Below are positions 9,120 to 19,053 of a stretch of DNA of 64,000 bases, one piece after another. The stretch is from Orthosia cruda (lineage: Eukaryota > Arthropoda > Insecta > Lepidoptera > Noctuidae): contig OZ059856.1 in assembly GCA_964057195.1 (NCBI GenBank), positions 17,614,093-17,678,092 on the forward strand. Reading direction: 5' to 3'. Below the pieces are notes generated by a model that did not search any database, was not told the DNA's origin, and saw nothing but the letters and a program-made list of their open reading frames with translations. The stretch's first letter is position 1, and each line of letters begins with the position of its first letter. Both the position numbers and the translations under genes were made by a program.

Positions 9120-10176
9120 TTTTTTTTTATTTATTTTTTTTTGATCACGCTGGGAAAAAATGCATTACGCATACCCACCCATTGGGGGAATGGGGGGCTA
9201 TGTGGGACTCCCCGGGCCCCCCAGCCCGGTATACCCACTAAAATAACCCAGCGGCACTCCCGCATCGTCTGAATGGAGGAGGACTGGGAATCCGGCACAG
9301 CCTTTACGTCCAGTCCTCCGCCGACGACCGCCCGCCTTTTAGGGCAGGCCCTTCACGCCCCTCCAATGGAGGGGCCCGGGAATGACCGCGAGTGCTCGGC
9401 CATTCCCGCCCGCAAGGGTGGTGACTAGTGCAATGCAGGCTAAGGCGGCCCCCACGCCCGTCGCCCGCTAGTCACCACCAGGAGGTGGGAGGAAACGATC
9501 GTACGACCGCCCCCTTCCACCCCCTCTCCGCCACCCCCTTTTGCGACATGGCGTCCTCGCAAAAGGGGGACAACCGCCGCCCAGGACCCCCCACCCCCCA
9601 GCATGGAATTCACCACACCGGGAAGCGAGAGGTCCCGCCCGACATCTCCTCAGGGCACGGCGCAGCTACGCCCCCGCTGGGCACACCTAGACGGTGTGCT
9701 GCGCCGTACCCTCCACCGCACTGGACCTAACGGTCCCTTCCGGTGCGACATCTGGCCCGCGAAGGACAGATGCCGCCCTCCGCGTGTGCGGCGGCGCGTC
9801 GTGACCGACGCTCCGCCGCCTCCTCCTTCCATCGACTTGTCCCTGCCGACCATCCCACGCCAAAGGAGGGCCGGCAACGACAAGTCATCACCACCTACCT
9901 ACCTACCCAACCTAATTTAACCTACCTACCCAAACTAGCCTACCCAACCTAGCCCCCCTATGTCGCATCTGGAGTGTCCCCTGCTAATCAGGGGAACACC
10001 CAGAGCGACATCCCCCCCTGTCAGGTATTCGCCACCGCCAACAAGAACCCACGAATGGGAAGTTATTGACGGTGCCCGGGGTGCACCAGCCCAGCGGGTT
10101 GCTCTTCCCCCCGGACGTATCCGAAAGAGACCAGCAACCAACTAGGCCAACGTGGAGGTTACCTGACCCGCACCCC
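9120..10176 (-). mobile_element. U2: short non-autonomous telomeric retroelement
   Basis: Same architecture as U1 but a different subtype. The poly(A) (T run 9120-9142) is interrupted by an ATTTA motif, the 3' UTR has a short AAT loop between CCCCTCC and GGAGGGG, and the hairpin at 9378-9407 reads GGGAATG/CATTCCC where others read GGGAACG/CGTTCCC. The right end GGGGTG (minus strand) joins telomeric repeat at 10177. Confidence 0.8.
9378..9407. other. 3' UTR hairpin with compensatory change
   Basis: GGGAATG (9378-9384) pairs with CATTCCC (9401-9407). In B1 the equivalent arms are GGGAACG (13681-13687) and CGTTCCC (13704-13710), so both sides changed together. It lies about 60 nt 3' of the ORF2 stop position in sense orientation. 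Confidence 0.6.
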
Positions 10177-10195
10177 AACCTAACCTAACCTAACC
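10177..10195. repeat. Telomeric repeat tract between U2 and U3
   Basis: Nineteen bases, AACCT x3 plus AACC. It separates the 5' end of one insertion from the poly(A) of the next. Confidence 0.9.
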
Positions 10196-11261
10196 TTTTT
10201 TTTTTTTTTTTTTTTTTTGATCTCGCTGGGAAAAAATGCATTACGCATACCCACCCATTGGGGGAATGGGGGGCTATGTGGGACTCCCCGGGCCCCCCAG
10301 CCCGGTATACCCACTAAAATAACCCAGCGGCACTCCCGCATCGTCTGAATGGAGGAGGACTGGGAAACCGGCACAGCCTTTACCTCCAGTCCTCCGCCGA
10401 CGACCGCCCGCCTTTTAGGGCAGGCCCTTCACGCCCCTCCCTCAGTGGAGGAGCCCGGAAACGACCGCGAGTGCTCGGCCGTTCCCGCCCGCAAGGGTGG
10501 TGACTAGTGCAATGCGAGCTAAGGCGGCCCCCACGCCATCGCCCGCTAGTCACCACCAGGAGGTGGAAGGAAACGATCGTACGACCGCCCCCTTCCATCC
10601 CCTCTCCGCCACCCCCTTTTGCGACTTGGCGTCCTCGCAAAAGGGGGACATCCGCCGCCCAGGACCCCCCACCCCCCAGCATGGAATTCACCACACCGGG
10701 AAGCGAGAGGTCCCGCCCGACAACTCCTCAGGGCATGGCGCAGCTACGCCCCCGCTGGGCACACCTAGACGGTGTGCTGCGCCGTGCCCTCCACCGCTCC
10801 TGACCATTACGGTCCACTACGTAGCAGCATCTGGCCCGCGAAGGCCAGATGCCGCCCTCCGCGTGTGCGGCGGCGCGTCGAGACCGACGCTCCGCCGCCC
10901 CCTCCTTCCATTGACTTGTCCCCGCCGACCATCCCACGCCAAAGGAGGGCCGGCAACGACAAGTCACACCACCTACCTACCTACCCAACCTAATTTAACC
11001 AACCTACCCAAACTAGCCTACCCAACCTAGCCCCCCTATATCGCGTCTGGAGTGTCCCCTGCTAATCAGGGGAACACCCAGAGCGACATCCCCCCCTGTC
11101 AGGTATTCGCCACAGCCAACAAGAACCCACGAATGGGAATAGTTATTGACGGTGCCCGGGGTGCACCAGCCCAGCGGGTTGCTCTTCCCCCCGGACGTAT
11201 CCGAAAGAGACCAGCAACCAACTAGGCCAATGTGGAGGTTACCTGACCCGCACCCCCGGGC
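10196..11261 (-). mobile_element. U3: exact duplicate of U1
   Basis: Every base I compared from the GATCTCGC after the T run (10219) equals U1 at an offset of 2,146. Only the length of the poly(T) run differs (23 against 25). Architecture as for U1. Confidence 0.8.
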
Positions 11262-11265
11262 AACC

Positions 11266-12322
11266 TTTTTTTTTATTTATTTTTTTTTGATCACGCTGGG
11301 AAAAAATGCATTACGCATACCCACCCATTGGGGGAATGGGGGGCTATGTGGGACTCCCCGGGCCCCCCAGCCCGGTATACCCACTAAAATAACCCAGCGG
11401 CACTCCCGCATCGTCTGAATGGAGGAGGACTGGGAATCCGGCACAGCCTTTACGTCCAGTCCTCCGCCGACGACCGCCCGCCTTTTAGGGCAGGCCCTTC
11501 ACGCCCCTCCAATGGAGGGGCCCGGGAATGACCGCGAGTGCTCGGCCATTCCCGCCCGCAAGGGTGGTGACTAGTGCAATGCAGGCTAAGGCGGCCCCCA
11601 CGCCCGTCGCCCGCTAGTCACCACCAGGAGGTGGGAGGAAACGATCGTACGACCGCCCCCTTCCACCCCCTCTCCGCCACCCCCTTTTGCGACATGGCGT
11701 CCTCGCAAAAGGGGGACAACCGCCGCCCAGGACCCCCCACCCCCCAGCATGGAATTCACCACACCGGGAAGCGAGAGGTCCCGCCCGACATCTCCTCAGG
11801 GCACGGCGCAGCTACGCCCCCGCTGGGCACACCTAGACGGTGTGCTGCGCCGTACCCTCCACCGCACTGGACCTAACGGTCCCTTCCGGTGCGACATCTG
11901 GCCCGCGAAGGACAGATGCCGCCCTCCGCGTGTGCGGCGGCGCGTCGTGACCGACGCTCCGCCGCCTCCTCCTTCCATCGACTTGTCCCTGCCGACCATC
12001 CCACGCCAAAGGAGGGCCGGCAACGACAAGTCATCACCACCTACCTACCTACCCAACCTAATTTAACCTACCTACCCAAACTAGCCTACCCAACCTAGCC
12101 CCCCTATGTCGCATCTGGAGTGTCCCCTGCTAATCAGGGGAACACCCAGAGCGACATCCCCCCCTGTCAGGTATTCGCCACCGCCAACAAGAACCCACGA
12201 ATGGGAAGTTATTGACGGTGCCCGGGGTGCACCAGCCCAGCGGGTTGCTCTTCCCCCCGGACGTATCCGAAAGAGACCAGCAACCAACTAGGCCAACGTG
12301 GAGGTTACCTGACCCGCACCCC
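11266..12322 (-). mobile_element. U4: exact duplicate of U2
   Basis: Equal to U2 at offset 2,146, including the ATTTA-interrupted poly(T) at 11266-11288. U3 and U4 together are the second copy of a two-unit tandem block. Confidence 0.8.
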
Positions 12323-12341
12323 AACCTAACCTAACCTAACC
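12323..12341. repeat. Telomeric repeat tract between U4 and U5
   Basis: Nineteen bases of AACCT repeats, matching the tract at 10177-10195 at the duplication offset. Confidence 0.9.
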
Positions 12342-13399
12342 TTTTTTTTTTTTTTTTTTTTTTTGATCACGCTGGGAAAAAATGCATTACGCATACCCAC
12401 CCATTGGGGGAATGGGGGGGCTATGTGGGACTCCCCGGGCCCCCCAGCCCGGTATACCCACTAAAATAACCCAGCGGCACTCCCGCATCGTCTGAATGGA
12501 GGAGGACTGGGAATCCGGCACAGCCTTTACGTCCAGTCCTCCGCCGACGACCGCCCGCCTTTTAGGGCAGGCCCTTCACGCCCCTCCAATGGAGGGGCCC
12601 GGGAATGACCGCGAGTGCTCGGCCATTCCCGCCCGCAAGGGTGGTGACTAGTGCAATGCAGGCTAAGGCGGCCCCCACGCCCGTCGCCCGCTAGTCACCA
12701 CCAGGAGGTGGGAGGAAACGATCGTACGACTGCCCCCTTCCACCTCCTCTCCGCCACCCCCTTTTGCGACTTGGCGTCCTCGCAAAAGGGGGACATCCGC
12801 CGCCCAGGACCCCCCACCCCCCAGCATGGAATTCACCACACCGGGAAGCAAGAGGTCCCGCCCGACATCTCCTCAGGGCACGGCGCAGCTACGCCCCCGC
12901 TGGGCACACCTAGACGGTGTGCTGCGCCGTACCCTCCACCGCGCTGGACCTTACGGTCCCCACCGTTGCGGCATCTGGCCCGCGAAGGTCAGATGCCGCC
13001 CTCCGCGTCTGCGGCGGCGCGTCGAGACCGACGCTCCGCCGCCTCCTCCTTCCATCGACTTGTCCCTGCCGACCATCCCACGCCAAAGGAGGACCGGCAA
13101 CGACAAGTCATCGCCACCTACCTACCTACCCAACCTAATTTAACCTACCTACCCAAACTAGCCTACCCAACCTAGCCCCCCTATATCGCGTCTGGAGTGT
13201 CCCCTGCTAATCAGGGGAACACCCAGAGCGACATCCCCCCCTGTCAGGTATTCGCCACCGCCAACAAGAACCCACGAATGGGAAGTTATTGACGGTGCCC
13301 GGGGTGCACCAGCCCAGCGGGTTGCTCTTCCCCCCGGACGTATCCGAAAGAGACCAGCAACCAACTAGGCCAACGTGGAGGTTACCTGACCCGCACCCC
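12342..13399 (-). mobile_element. U5: short non-autonomous telomeric retroelement
   Basis: Same layout as U2 with scattered substitutions (for example GATCACG after the T run, an extra G in the G run near 12415, GCAAGAGG for GCGAGAGG). It is therefore a separate, older insertion and not part of the recent duplication. Poly(T) runs 12342-12364. Confidence 0.8.
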
Positions 13400-13411
13400 A
13401 ACCTAACCTAA

Positions 13412-13413
<2 letters not shown>
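13400..13413. repeat. Telomeric repeat tract between U5 and B1
   Basis: Fourteen bases, AACCTAACCTAACC. Confidence 0.9.
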
Positions 13414-13442
<29 letters not shown>

Positions 13443-13720
13443 GATCACGCTGGGAAAAAATGCATTACGCATACCCACCCATTGGGGGAATGGGGGGCTA
13501 TGTGGGACTCCCCGGGCCCCCCAGCCCGGTATACCCACTAAAATAACCCAGCGGCACTCCCGCATCGTCTGAATGGAGGAGGACTGGGAAACTGGCACAG
13601 CCTTTACGTCCAGTCCTCCGCCGACGACCGCCCGCCTTTTAGGGCAGGCCCTTCACGCCCCTCCCTCAGTGGAGGGGCCCGGGAACGACAGCGAGTGCTC
13701 GGCCGTTCCCGCCCAACGAG

Positions 13721-13783
13721 GGTGGTGACTCGTGCAATGCGAGCGAGAGGCGCCCCCGCGCCTGTCGCCCGCTAGTCACCACC
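13721..13783. other. 3' UTR stem spanning the B1 ORF2 stop
   Basis: GGTGGTGACT (13721-13730) pairs with AGTCACCACC (13774-13783), ten exact base pairs. The TAG stop of ORF2 is at 13772-13774 (minus strand). The stem is shared with the U units. Confidence 0.55.
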
Positions 13784-16700
13784 AGGAGGTGGGAGGAGAC
13801 GATCGTATAACCGCCTTCTCCCACCCCTTCTCCGCCTGCGGAGCGGCAGCGCGAGAGGATCGTCCTCCCGCGCACGCTCCGCCGCCTCCTTTTGCGACAT
13901 CACGACCTCGCAAAAGGAGGCAACCGCCGCCCAGGCCTCCTCACTCCCCAGCATGGAGTTGACCACGCCGGGAAGTGAGAGGTCCTGCCCGATAACACTA
14001 TTCAGGGCACGGCGCAGCTCTGCCCAGGCTGGGCACACCTCGAGGGTGTGCTGCGCCGTGTCCTCCTCCGCACCGCAGTCGTGGCACGCTGGGGTTTCCT
14101 CCCTCCGGATCCGGTGCAGGTGCGTTCCGAAACAACCATGTCCGGACAACACCTGCACTAGACGGAACGAGAGGAAACCATGTGGGCGCTCGAGCCAGCC
14201 CTGCAGGACTGGACCGAGCGCATCCAGCGTCCGGCGGCCAAAGGCGGCGGAGGCGAGGTCCTCCGTCCAATGGACGACGATAGCGTCCCTCGCCTCCCTC
14301 CGCACGGCCTCCCGTTCTTCCGTGGCGGGGCGCTCCCCGAGCGCCTTCCGCCGTGCCGTCCACTCGTACACTCTGGCAAGCACCCATGCCTCCAACTCCC
14401 AGGGAGGGGTGCCGGCCAGAGCGCACGCCGCAGAGAAACCCACTGAGCGGTAGGCCCTCGCCACCCGCTGTGCAATGGCCCTTTGTGGCCTGCGGATGGC
14501 GGTTGCATTCTCCCTCCTGTGGAGGGAGTCCGCCCAGATGGGTGCACCGTAGAGCGCCATGCTCTTGAGGATGCCGGCATAGAGGCGCCGGCATCGCTCC
14601 TTCGGCCCTCCCAAATTCGGGAGCAGCCATGATAGGGCGTCCGCGGCTTTCAGCAGGCGCGTCGACAGCCCGCTGAAGTGCGGGCCGAAGCGCCACCTGC
14701 TGTCTAGCACGAGGCCCAGATACTTCATCTGGGCCCCGACCCCTATCCGGACGCCCTCCACGACGATGTGGGCGTCGGGAGGGCAGCGCTGCCGAGGCCC
14801 GTGAAAGAACACGGCCTCGGTCTTGTTCAGCGCTACCCTCAATCCTAGCTGGCGGATCCTACCTGCCACTAAGGATCCGCCAGCCGAGGCCAGACAGGCC
14901 GCCTCTCCAAAGTCCCTCCCCCGGGCAGTTAGGAGAGTGTCATCCGCATAGCAGATGACACTCGTGCCCGTGAGGAGGGTGCCCCGCAGGAGCCAATCAT
15001 AACCGATGTTCCACAGGGGAGGGCCTAGAACCGACCCCTGCGGAACACCGGACTCTGCGCCGTAGCGCCTGATCCTGGCCGTCTTGTCTACAAGGAGGAC
15101 CTCTCGGTCCTCCAAGTAGCTGGCCAGGATCGCCCGCAGATATTGGGGCACTCCGTGGTACCGGAGTGCCTCCAATATGGTCGAGTGGGGCACGGAGTTG
15201 AAGGCGTTGGCGATGTCAAACGACACCGCCAACACTCCGTCCCCAGCCTCGACCGCCTCCTTCACTTGGCCCCTGAGTAGGGCCAACGCGTCGACTGTCG
15301 AATGCCCCCGTCGGAAACCGAACTGGGCGTCCGACAGGTCTGGCCCTACCTCCCGCAAATGGCTATTTAGCCGGGTGGCGATGATCCCCTCGAACAATTT
15401 ACCGACCTCATCGAGCAGAACGATGGGCCGGTATGCCGAGGGGGAGTCCACCGGGCGTCCCTCCTTCCGAAGGAGGCACAATTGGCCCTCCTTCCACTGT
15501 TTCGGGAACCTCCCAGCCGTAAGACACGCGCTGAAGAGGTCCCGAAACCTACCCTCCATGAGGGACGCCGCAATGGCCACCACCCGTGCGGGGACGCCGT
15601 CCGGTCCAGGGGCCGTCTTCTTCGCGCGGAGGGACAGAACCCCCGCGCGAAATTCCTCCTCAGATACCGGAGGGACCTCTTCCTCCGGCGAAGCCACCAC
15701 CCCCCCCAGTGGGGGGTTCATCGTTGGTGGGGTGAAGTCGGTCCTGCGCGGAAACAGGGACCGGACCACCCCATCCAGCAACGCCGGCTCCAGGGTCTCC
15801 GTAAGTGGGGGACCAAAGGGGCGCAGTTGGTTTCGCGCCGCCTTATATGGCCTCCCATACGGATCCCTGTCGAGGCCCTCCAGCATCTCGGCCCTCGCCG
15901 AGTCCTTGGCGGCGCACATAGCCGACTTGAGGACCGCCTTTGCCTCTAGGTAAGAGGCGTAGAGGCGGTCCTCCCCGGCCTGAGATCGGGTAGTGCGCCG
16001 CCGGCTCCGCGTGTATGCCCTCTTGGCCGCCACGCAGGCGGCCCGGAGCCCCGCCAGCTCCTCCGTCCACCAATACACGGCGCGACGGGGAGGCGGACGG
16101 CGTGACCGAGGCATGCTGGAGTTGCACACCTCGGTCAGTGACCCGCGGAGCTGGACCGCTGCGGCGTCAACGTCCAGGGCCCGCACAGGGGGCGAGAGCC
16201 AGTCCTGGAGGAACGACGCCTCCTGGGCTGCCTCCCGGTCCAGGCGGGTGAGAGCCCACCGCGGGAAGGGAGATTGGCCCGAGCGGGCCATTCCCCCCCG
16301 CGAGCCCTGGGTGGAGATGTCGAACCGCACATAACGGTGGTCCGACAGAGTCTCCACCATCTCCACCCGCCAGTTCACAACGCGGCCGGCCAGCACGGGG
16401 GTGGCAAACGAGACGTCAACCACTGACCCTCCCCGCTGCCGCACACACGTGTGAACATCCCCCCTGTTTAGGAGGGACACACCGCACGAAGCCGCCCATA
16501 ATTCGGTGGCGTGTCCCCGGACGTTGCATGAGGCGGCCGGGTTGCCCCATGCCGCCGACTTGGCGTTAAGGTCACCCAACACGGCGACCTGGCGTGGTGC
16601 CGCCCTCCCGACGACTGCCGTAAGGACTTCGAGAAAGTTCTCGAAGTCCCTAAGAGGGCGGTTTGGGGAGAAATAGACCCCGACCAGGGCTATGTCTCCC

Positions 16701-16945
16701 CACGCGGCGGCCACGTATCCCGGTCCCCTCTCTAAAAGCGAGAGGGGAGGGGAGTCCGTGGTGGGCCGCGACACCAACGCCACCAAGCCGTCCCGATCAC
16801 CCAGCCAACGGCCAGGTATCGAGTACGGCTCGGCGACCACCGCCACGTCCACCAACCACTCAGCCACGGTCTGCATCAGCAGATCCTGAGCCGCTCTGCA
16901 GTGGTTGGTGTTCGCCTGGAGGATGCGATGTTCGACTCTATGCAT
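13772..16945 (-). CDS. ORF2 endonuclease-reverse transcriptase (B1), 1057 aa
   Basis: Complete frame; ATG at 16945-16943 shares its A with the ORF1 stop (TAATG). The APE endonuclease has N12, E39, a GDLNAKS motif and SDH at 201-203, and by family should nick telomeric repeat DNA. The reverse transcriptase has PGPDGVPA, YRPIVLLDEVGKLFE, AQFGFRRGHST, SFDIANAFNSVP, GVPQGSVLGPPLW and the catalytic YADD at 666-669. A C-terminal CX2CX8HX4C motif spans 954-971, and the protein ends in an Arg-rich stretch. No RNase H domain is seen. The protein carries out target-primed reverse transcription at telomeres with ORF1. All catalytic residues are intact. Confidence 0.9.
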   Translation of the reverse strand: MHRVEHRILQANTNHCRAAQDLLMQTVAEWLVDVAVVAEPYSIPGRWLGDRDGLVALVSRPTTDSPPLSLLERGPGYVAAAWGDIALVGVYFSPNRPLRDFENFLEVLTAVVGRAAPRQVAVLGDLNAKSAAWGNPAASCNVRGHATELWAASCGVSLLNRGDVHTCVRQRGGSVVDVSFATPVLAGRVVNWRVEMVETLSDHRYVRFDISTQGSRGGMARSGQSPFPRWALTRLDREAAQEASFLQDWLSPPVRALDVDAAAVQLRGSLTEVCNSSMPRSRRPPPRRAVYWWTEELAGLRAACVAAKRAYTRSRRRTTRSQAGEDRLYASYLEAKAVLKSAMCAAKDSARAEMLEGLDRDPYGRPYKAARNQLRPFGPPLTETLEPALLDGVVRSLFPRRTDFTPPTMNPPLGGVVASPEEEVPPVSEEEFRAGVLSLRAKKTAPGPDGVPARVVAIAASLMEGRFRDLFSACLTAGRFPKQWKEGQLCLLRKEGRPVDSPSAYRPIVLLDEVGKLFEGIIATRLNSHLREVGPDLSDAQFGFRRGHSTVDALALLRGQVKEAVEAGDGVLAVSFDIANAFNSVPHSTILEALRYHGVPQYLRAILASYLEDREVLLVDKTARIRRYGAESGVPQGSVLGPPLWNIGYDWLLRGTLLTGTSVICYADDTLLTARGRDFGEAACLASAGGSLVAGRIRQLGLRVALNKTEAVFFHGPRQRCPPDAHIVVEGVRIGVGAQMKYLGLVLDSRWRFGPHFSGLSTRLLKAADALSWLLPNLGGPKERCRRLYAGILKSMALYGAPIWADSLHRRENATAIRRPQRAIAQRVARAYRSVGFSAACALAGTPPWELEAWVLARVYEWTARRKALGERPATEEREAVRREARDAIVVHWTEDLASAAFGRRTLDALGPVLQGWLERPHGFLSFRLVQVLSGHGCFGTHLHRIRREETPACHDCGAEEDTAQHTLEVCPAWAELRRALNSVIGQDLSLPGVVNSMLGSEEAWAAVASFCEVVMSQKEAAERAREDDPLALPLRRRRRGGRRRLYDRLLPPPGGD

Positions 16946-16947
16946 TA
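16943..16947 (-). promoter_or_regulatory. UAAUG stop-start overlap (B1)
   Basis: On the minus strand the ORF1 stop TAA (16947-16945) and the ORF2 start ATG (16945-16943) share one A. The UAAUG arrangement is the one described for SART1, where it gives translational coupling. The same pentamer is at 24017-24021, 30883-30887 and 61115-61119. Confidence 0.8.
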
Positions 16948-19053
16948 ATCGGACATCGCACCCCCCTCCTCAACAGCCGCCGTGGTCGTGGTCCCAGCCT
17001 CTGGAACGGCGGTGGCAGTGACAGGCCGGGTCGGCGCCTGCACTTTGCCCTTCTTGAGGGGAGGACTGCAGTTCCTCCCCTTCATAATGTGGCCCGCAGG
17101 GCGGCCACTGGCGGCACACACCGCGCAATGCGAGGTGGCGGCCTTGCAGGAGGCGATTTTGTGCCCCTCCTTGCCGCAGCGGTAGCAGCTGTCCGTCCTG
17201 TCTATGTTGGACGGACAGAGTGCCCGGGTGTGTCCGGTGCCAAAGCACCTAAAACACCTTAGTGGCTGAGCCACTAGTGCCCGGACTGCACCCGAGCTAA
17301 AGCCGACGTGTAGCCGTCCTTTGTCAAGGACGGCTTTGGCAGCGGCGACTGGGCACTCCAAGCGAATGGTGCCCATGCCGCCGCGGCCGGGCCTGATGTC
17401 CCGGCCTCGCACCGCTGCGACGCTGCAGCCCCCCATAGCTGCGACCGCCGCCACCACCTCCTCCTTGGTGACGGTGTCATCGAGGTCCGTCACCTCGATG
17501 GCCACCGTCTTCACGGGCCTGGCCACCTTGGCCGCATCCGCAATGACCTCTTGCAGCTTTGCTGCAAAGAGGTCCGCATTCTTGCTGCCCTCTGACCCCG
17601 GGAACTCGAATATTCGAGCCCCGGCCTGAGTCCGCCGGCAAGAGACCTTGCCGATCCCCAGCTGGTTGGGATCGGCATTGGCACGCGCCCGCAACAATAC
17701 GGACGCGTACGTCTCTCCGCGTTCCGCAGCCTCCGCGGTGAGCGTCACCACGACGGCTGCGGTCTTTGGAGGAACAAGGTTCCTCCTGGTGCCGGCGGTT
17801 TTGGCTGAGAGAGCAGCGCTGGCGGCCTTGGGTGGCCCTTTCCCTTTTCCTTTCCCTTTGCCAGTCGTATGCGACTGGCTGGGAGGTTTGGTGGCAGGAA
17901 CGGCTGGGGGGGAGCTATTTCCCTTCCCCTTCCGCTTCCCCTTGCCAGTCGACTGCGACTGACTGGGAGGGGTGGTAGTGGGGACGGCAGGGACGGCCGC
18001 TGCCGCCTTTGTGGCCTTACCCTTCCCTTTCCCCCCGCCAACGACCTTCGTCCAGCCTTGCTGGTTGGTCGGGGTGGTGGCAGGCAGGAGAGGGTCCTCC
18101 TCTCTCTGCGAGGTCGGCCCCGGCTCACCCCTTCTCTTATCCGCCGCAAGAGGCAGCCGGTAGCTTTTTTCCGGCAGCAGCCGGTCCTCTATGCCTGCTA
18201 GGCAGGCTCGGACGAAGTCCCGCTCCTCACCAACGACCCTGCGGATGATATCCTCAAGGTTGGAGGAGGCGGGGCCCTCTGCCACAGGTCTCGGCTGCTC
18301 AGCCTGGGTTGGCCGGGCCGTGGCTTCAGCCAGCTTTTGGTGCAGCTGGCTGACCTCCGCCTGCAGGCGATCGACTCGCACCTGCAGCTGCCGAGCTTCA
18401 TCGGAGGCCTTTCGCTGCACCAGCTCCCGAACAATGCCGCGCATGCTCAATGCCCGGCATTTAAGGGACTTTTGAAAAGTCCCCTTTAAATGGGAGGACT
18501 TAGAGGCGACTACTACAATCTCCTCTTCGTCCTCCTCAGCCATCCGCTCCAGCTCGGCCAGCGAGTGGTCCGCGTATAGAACGCGGGTCGAGCCATACCC
18601 GGACTTGGCCCGGGCGAGTTGCGCCTGTTGCTCTTTGGCAGCAACCCGCTCCTCCAGCTCTTGCTGGAGCTGCTCCCGCCGAGTCAGGTCCAACTGGTGT
18701 TGGGCGCCTGCCAAACCCACATCGTGGGTGTCCGCTGCCGTCTTCTTGGCCTTTGGCTTCTTCTTCGGCTCCTTCGCCGAACCCGAGGAGCCGTCGGACA
18801 CTTCCTTTAGGAAGGCCCGCTTTCGCGACTGCGAACGAGAGCCTTCCTCTACCTCCATCGAGCTGGCTACCGACACAACGGATTCGTTGTCAGACTCCGA
18901 CTCCAACTCGTTTGACCTTCCTCCGTAGAAGGTCCGCCCTTCCTCTGCTGACGCTGAAGCGTCACGTTGGCCCTGAGAAGGGCCTTTGGGTTGGCCCTGA
19001 GAAGGGCCTTTTTTGACAAAATGCCCGAGGGCATCCCGCCTTGGTTTTACCAT
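16945..19053 (-). CDS. ORF1 gag-like protein (B1), 702 aa
   Basis: ATG at 19053; stop overlaps ORF2 start. The N-terminus holds a twice-repeated KGPSQGQ motif, then Ser/acid-rich and basic clusters. A coiled-coil-like region lies at about 110-250 (for example LQVRVDRLQAEVSQLHQKL). A GKGKGKG/Pro low-complexity middle follows, with a conserved block from about 400. Three zinc knuckles span C600 to C662 (two CX2CX4HX4C and one longer). By family it binds element RNA and takes it to nuclear telomeres. It is the same protein family as the ORF1 of family A but clearly diverged. Confidence 0.88.
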   Translation of the reverse strand: MVKPRRDALGHFVKKGPSQGQPKGPSQGQRDASASAEEGRTFYGGRSNELESESDNESVVSVASSMEVEEGSRSQSRKRAFLKEVSDGSSGSAKEPKKKPKAKKTAADTHDVGLAGAQHQLDLTRREQLQQELEERVAAKEQQAQLARAKSGYGSTRVLYADHSLAELERMAEEDEEEIVVVASKSSHLKGTFQKSLKCRALSMRGIVRELVQRKASDEARQLQVRVDRLQAEVSQLHQKLAEATARPTQAEQPRPVAEGPASSNLEDIIRRVVGEERDFVRACLAGIEDRLLPEKSYRLPLAADKRRGEPGPTSQREEDPLLPATTPTNQQGWTKVVGGGKGKGKATKAAAAVPAVPTTTPPSQSQSTGKGKRKGKGNSSPPAVPATKPPSQSHTTGKGKGKGKGPPKAASAALSAKTAGTRRNLVPPKTAAVVVTLTAEAAERGETYASVLLRARANADPNQLGIGKVSCRRTQAGARIFEFPGSEGSKNADLFAAKLQEVIADAAKVARPVKTVAIEVTDLDDTVTKEEVVAAVAAMGGCSVAAVRGRDIRPGRGGMGTIRLECPVAAAKAVLDKGRLHVGFSSGAVRALVAQPLRCFRCFGTGHTRALCPSNIDRTDSCYRCGKEGHKIASCKAATSHCAVCAASGRPAGHIMKGRNCSPPLKKGKVQAPTRPVTATAVPEAGTTTTAAVEEGGAMSD
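18969..19008. repeat. Two tandem GGCCCT-AGGGCC hairpins at the ORF1 start
   Basis: A 16-bp inverted repeat (GGCCCTGAGAAGGGCC) occurs twice, at 18969-18984 and 18993-19008, 24 bp apart, inside the N-terminal KGPSQGQ repeats of ORF1. The pair recurs in B2 (26009-26048), B5, B6 and B8. Confidence 0.6.

Noticed and set aside
8048..13399. CRISPR-like array of regular repeats
   Set aside because: The units are about 1.06 kb retroelement copies with poly(A) and telomeric joints, not short direct repeats with unique spacers.
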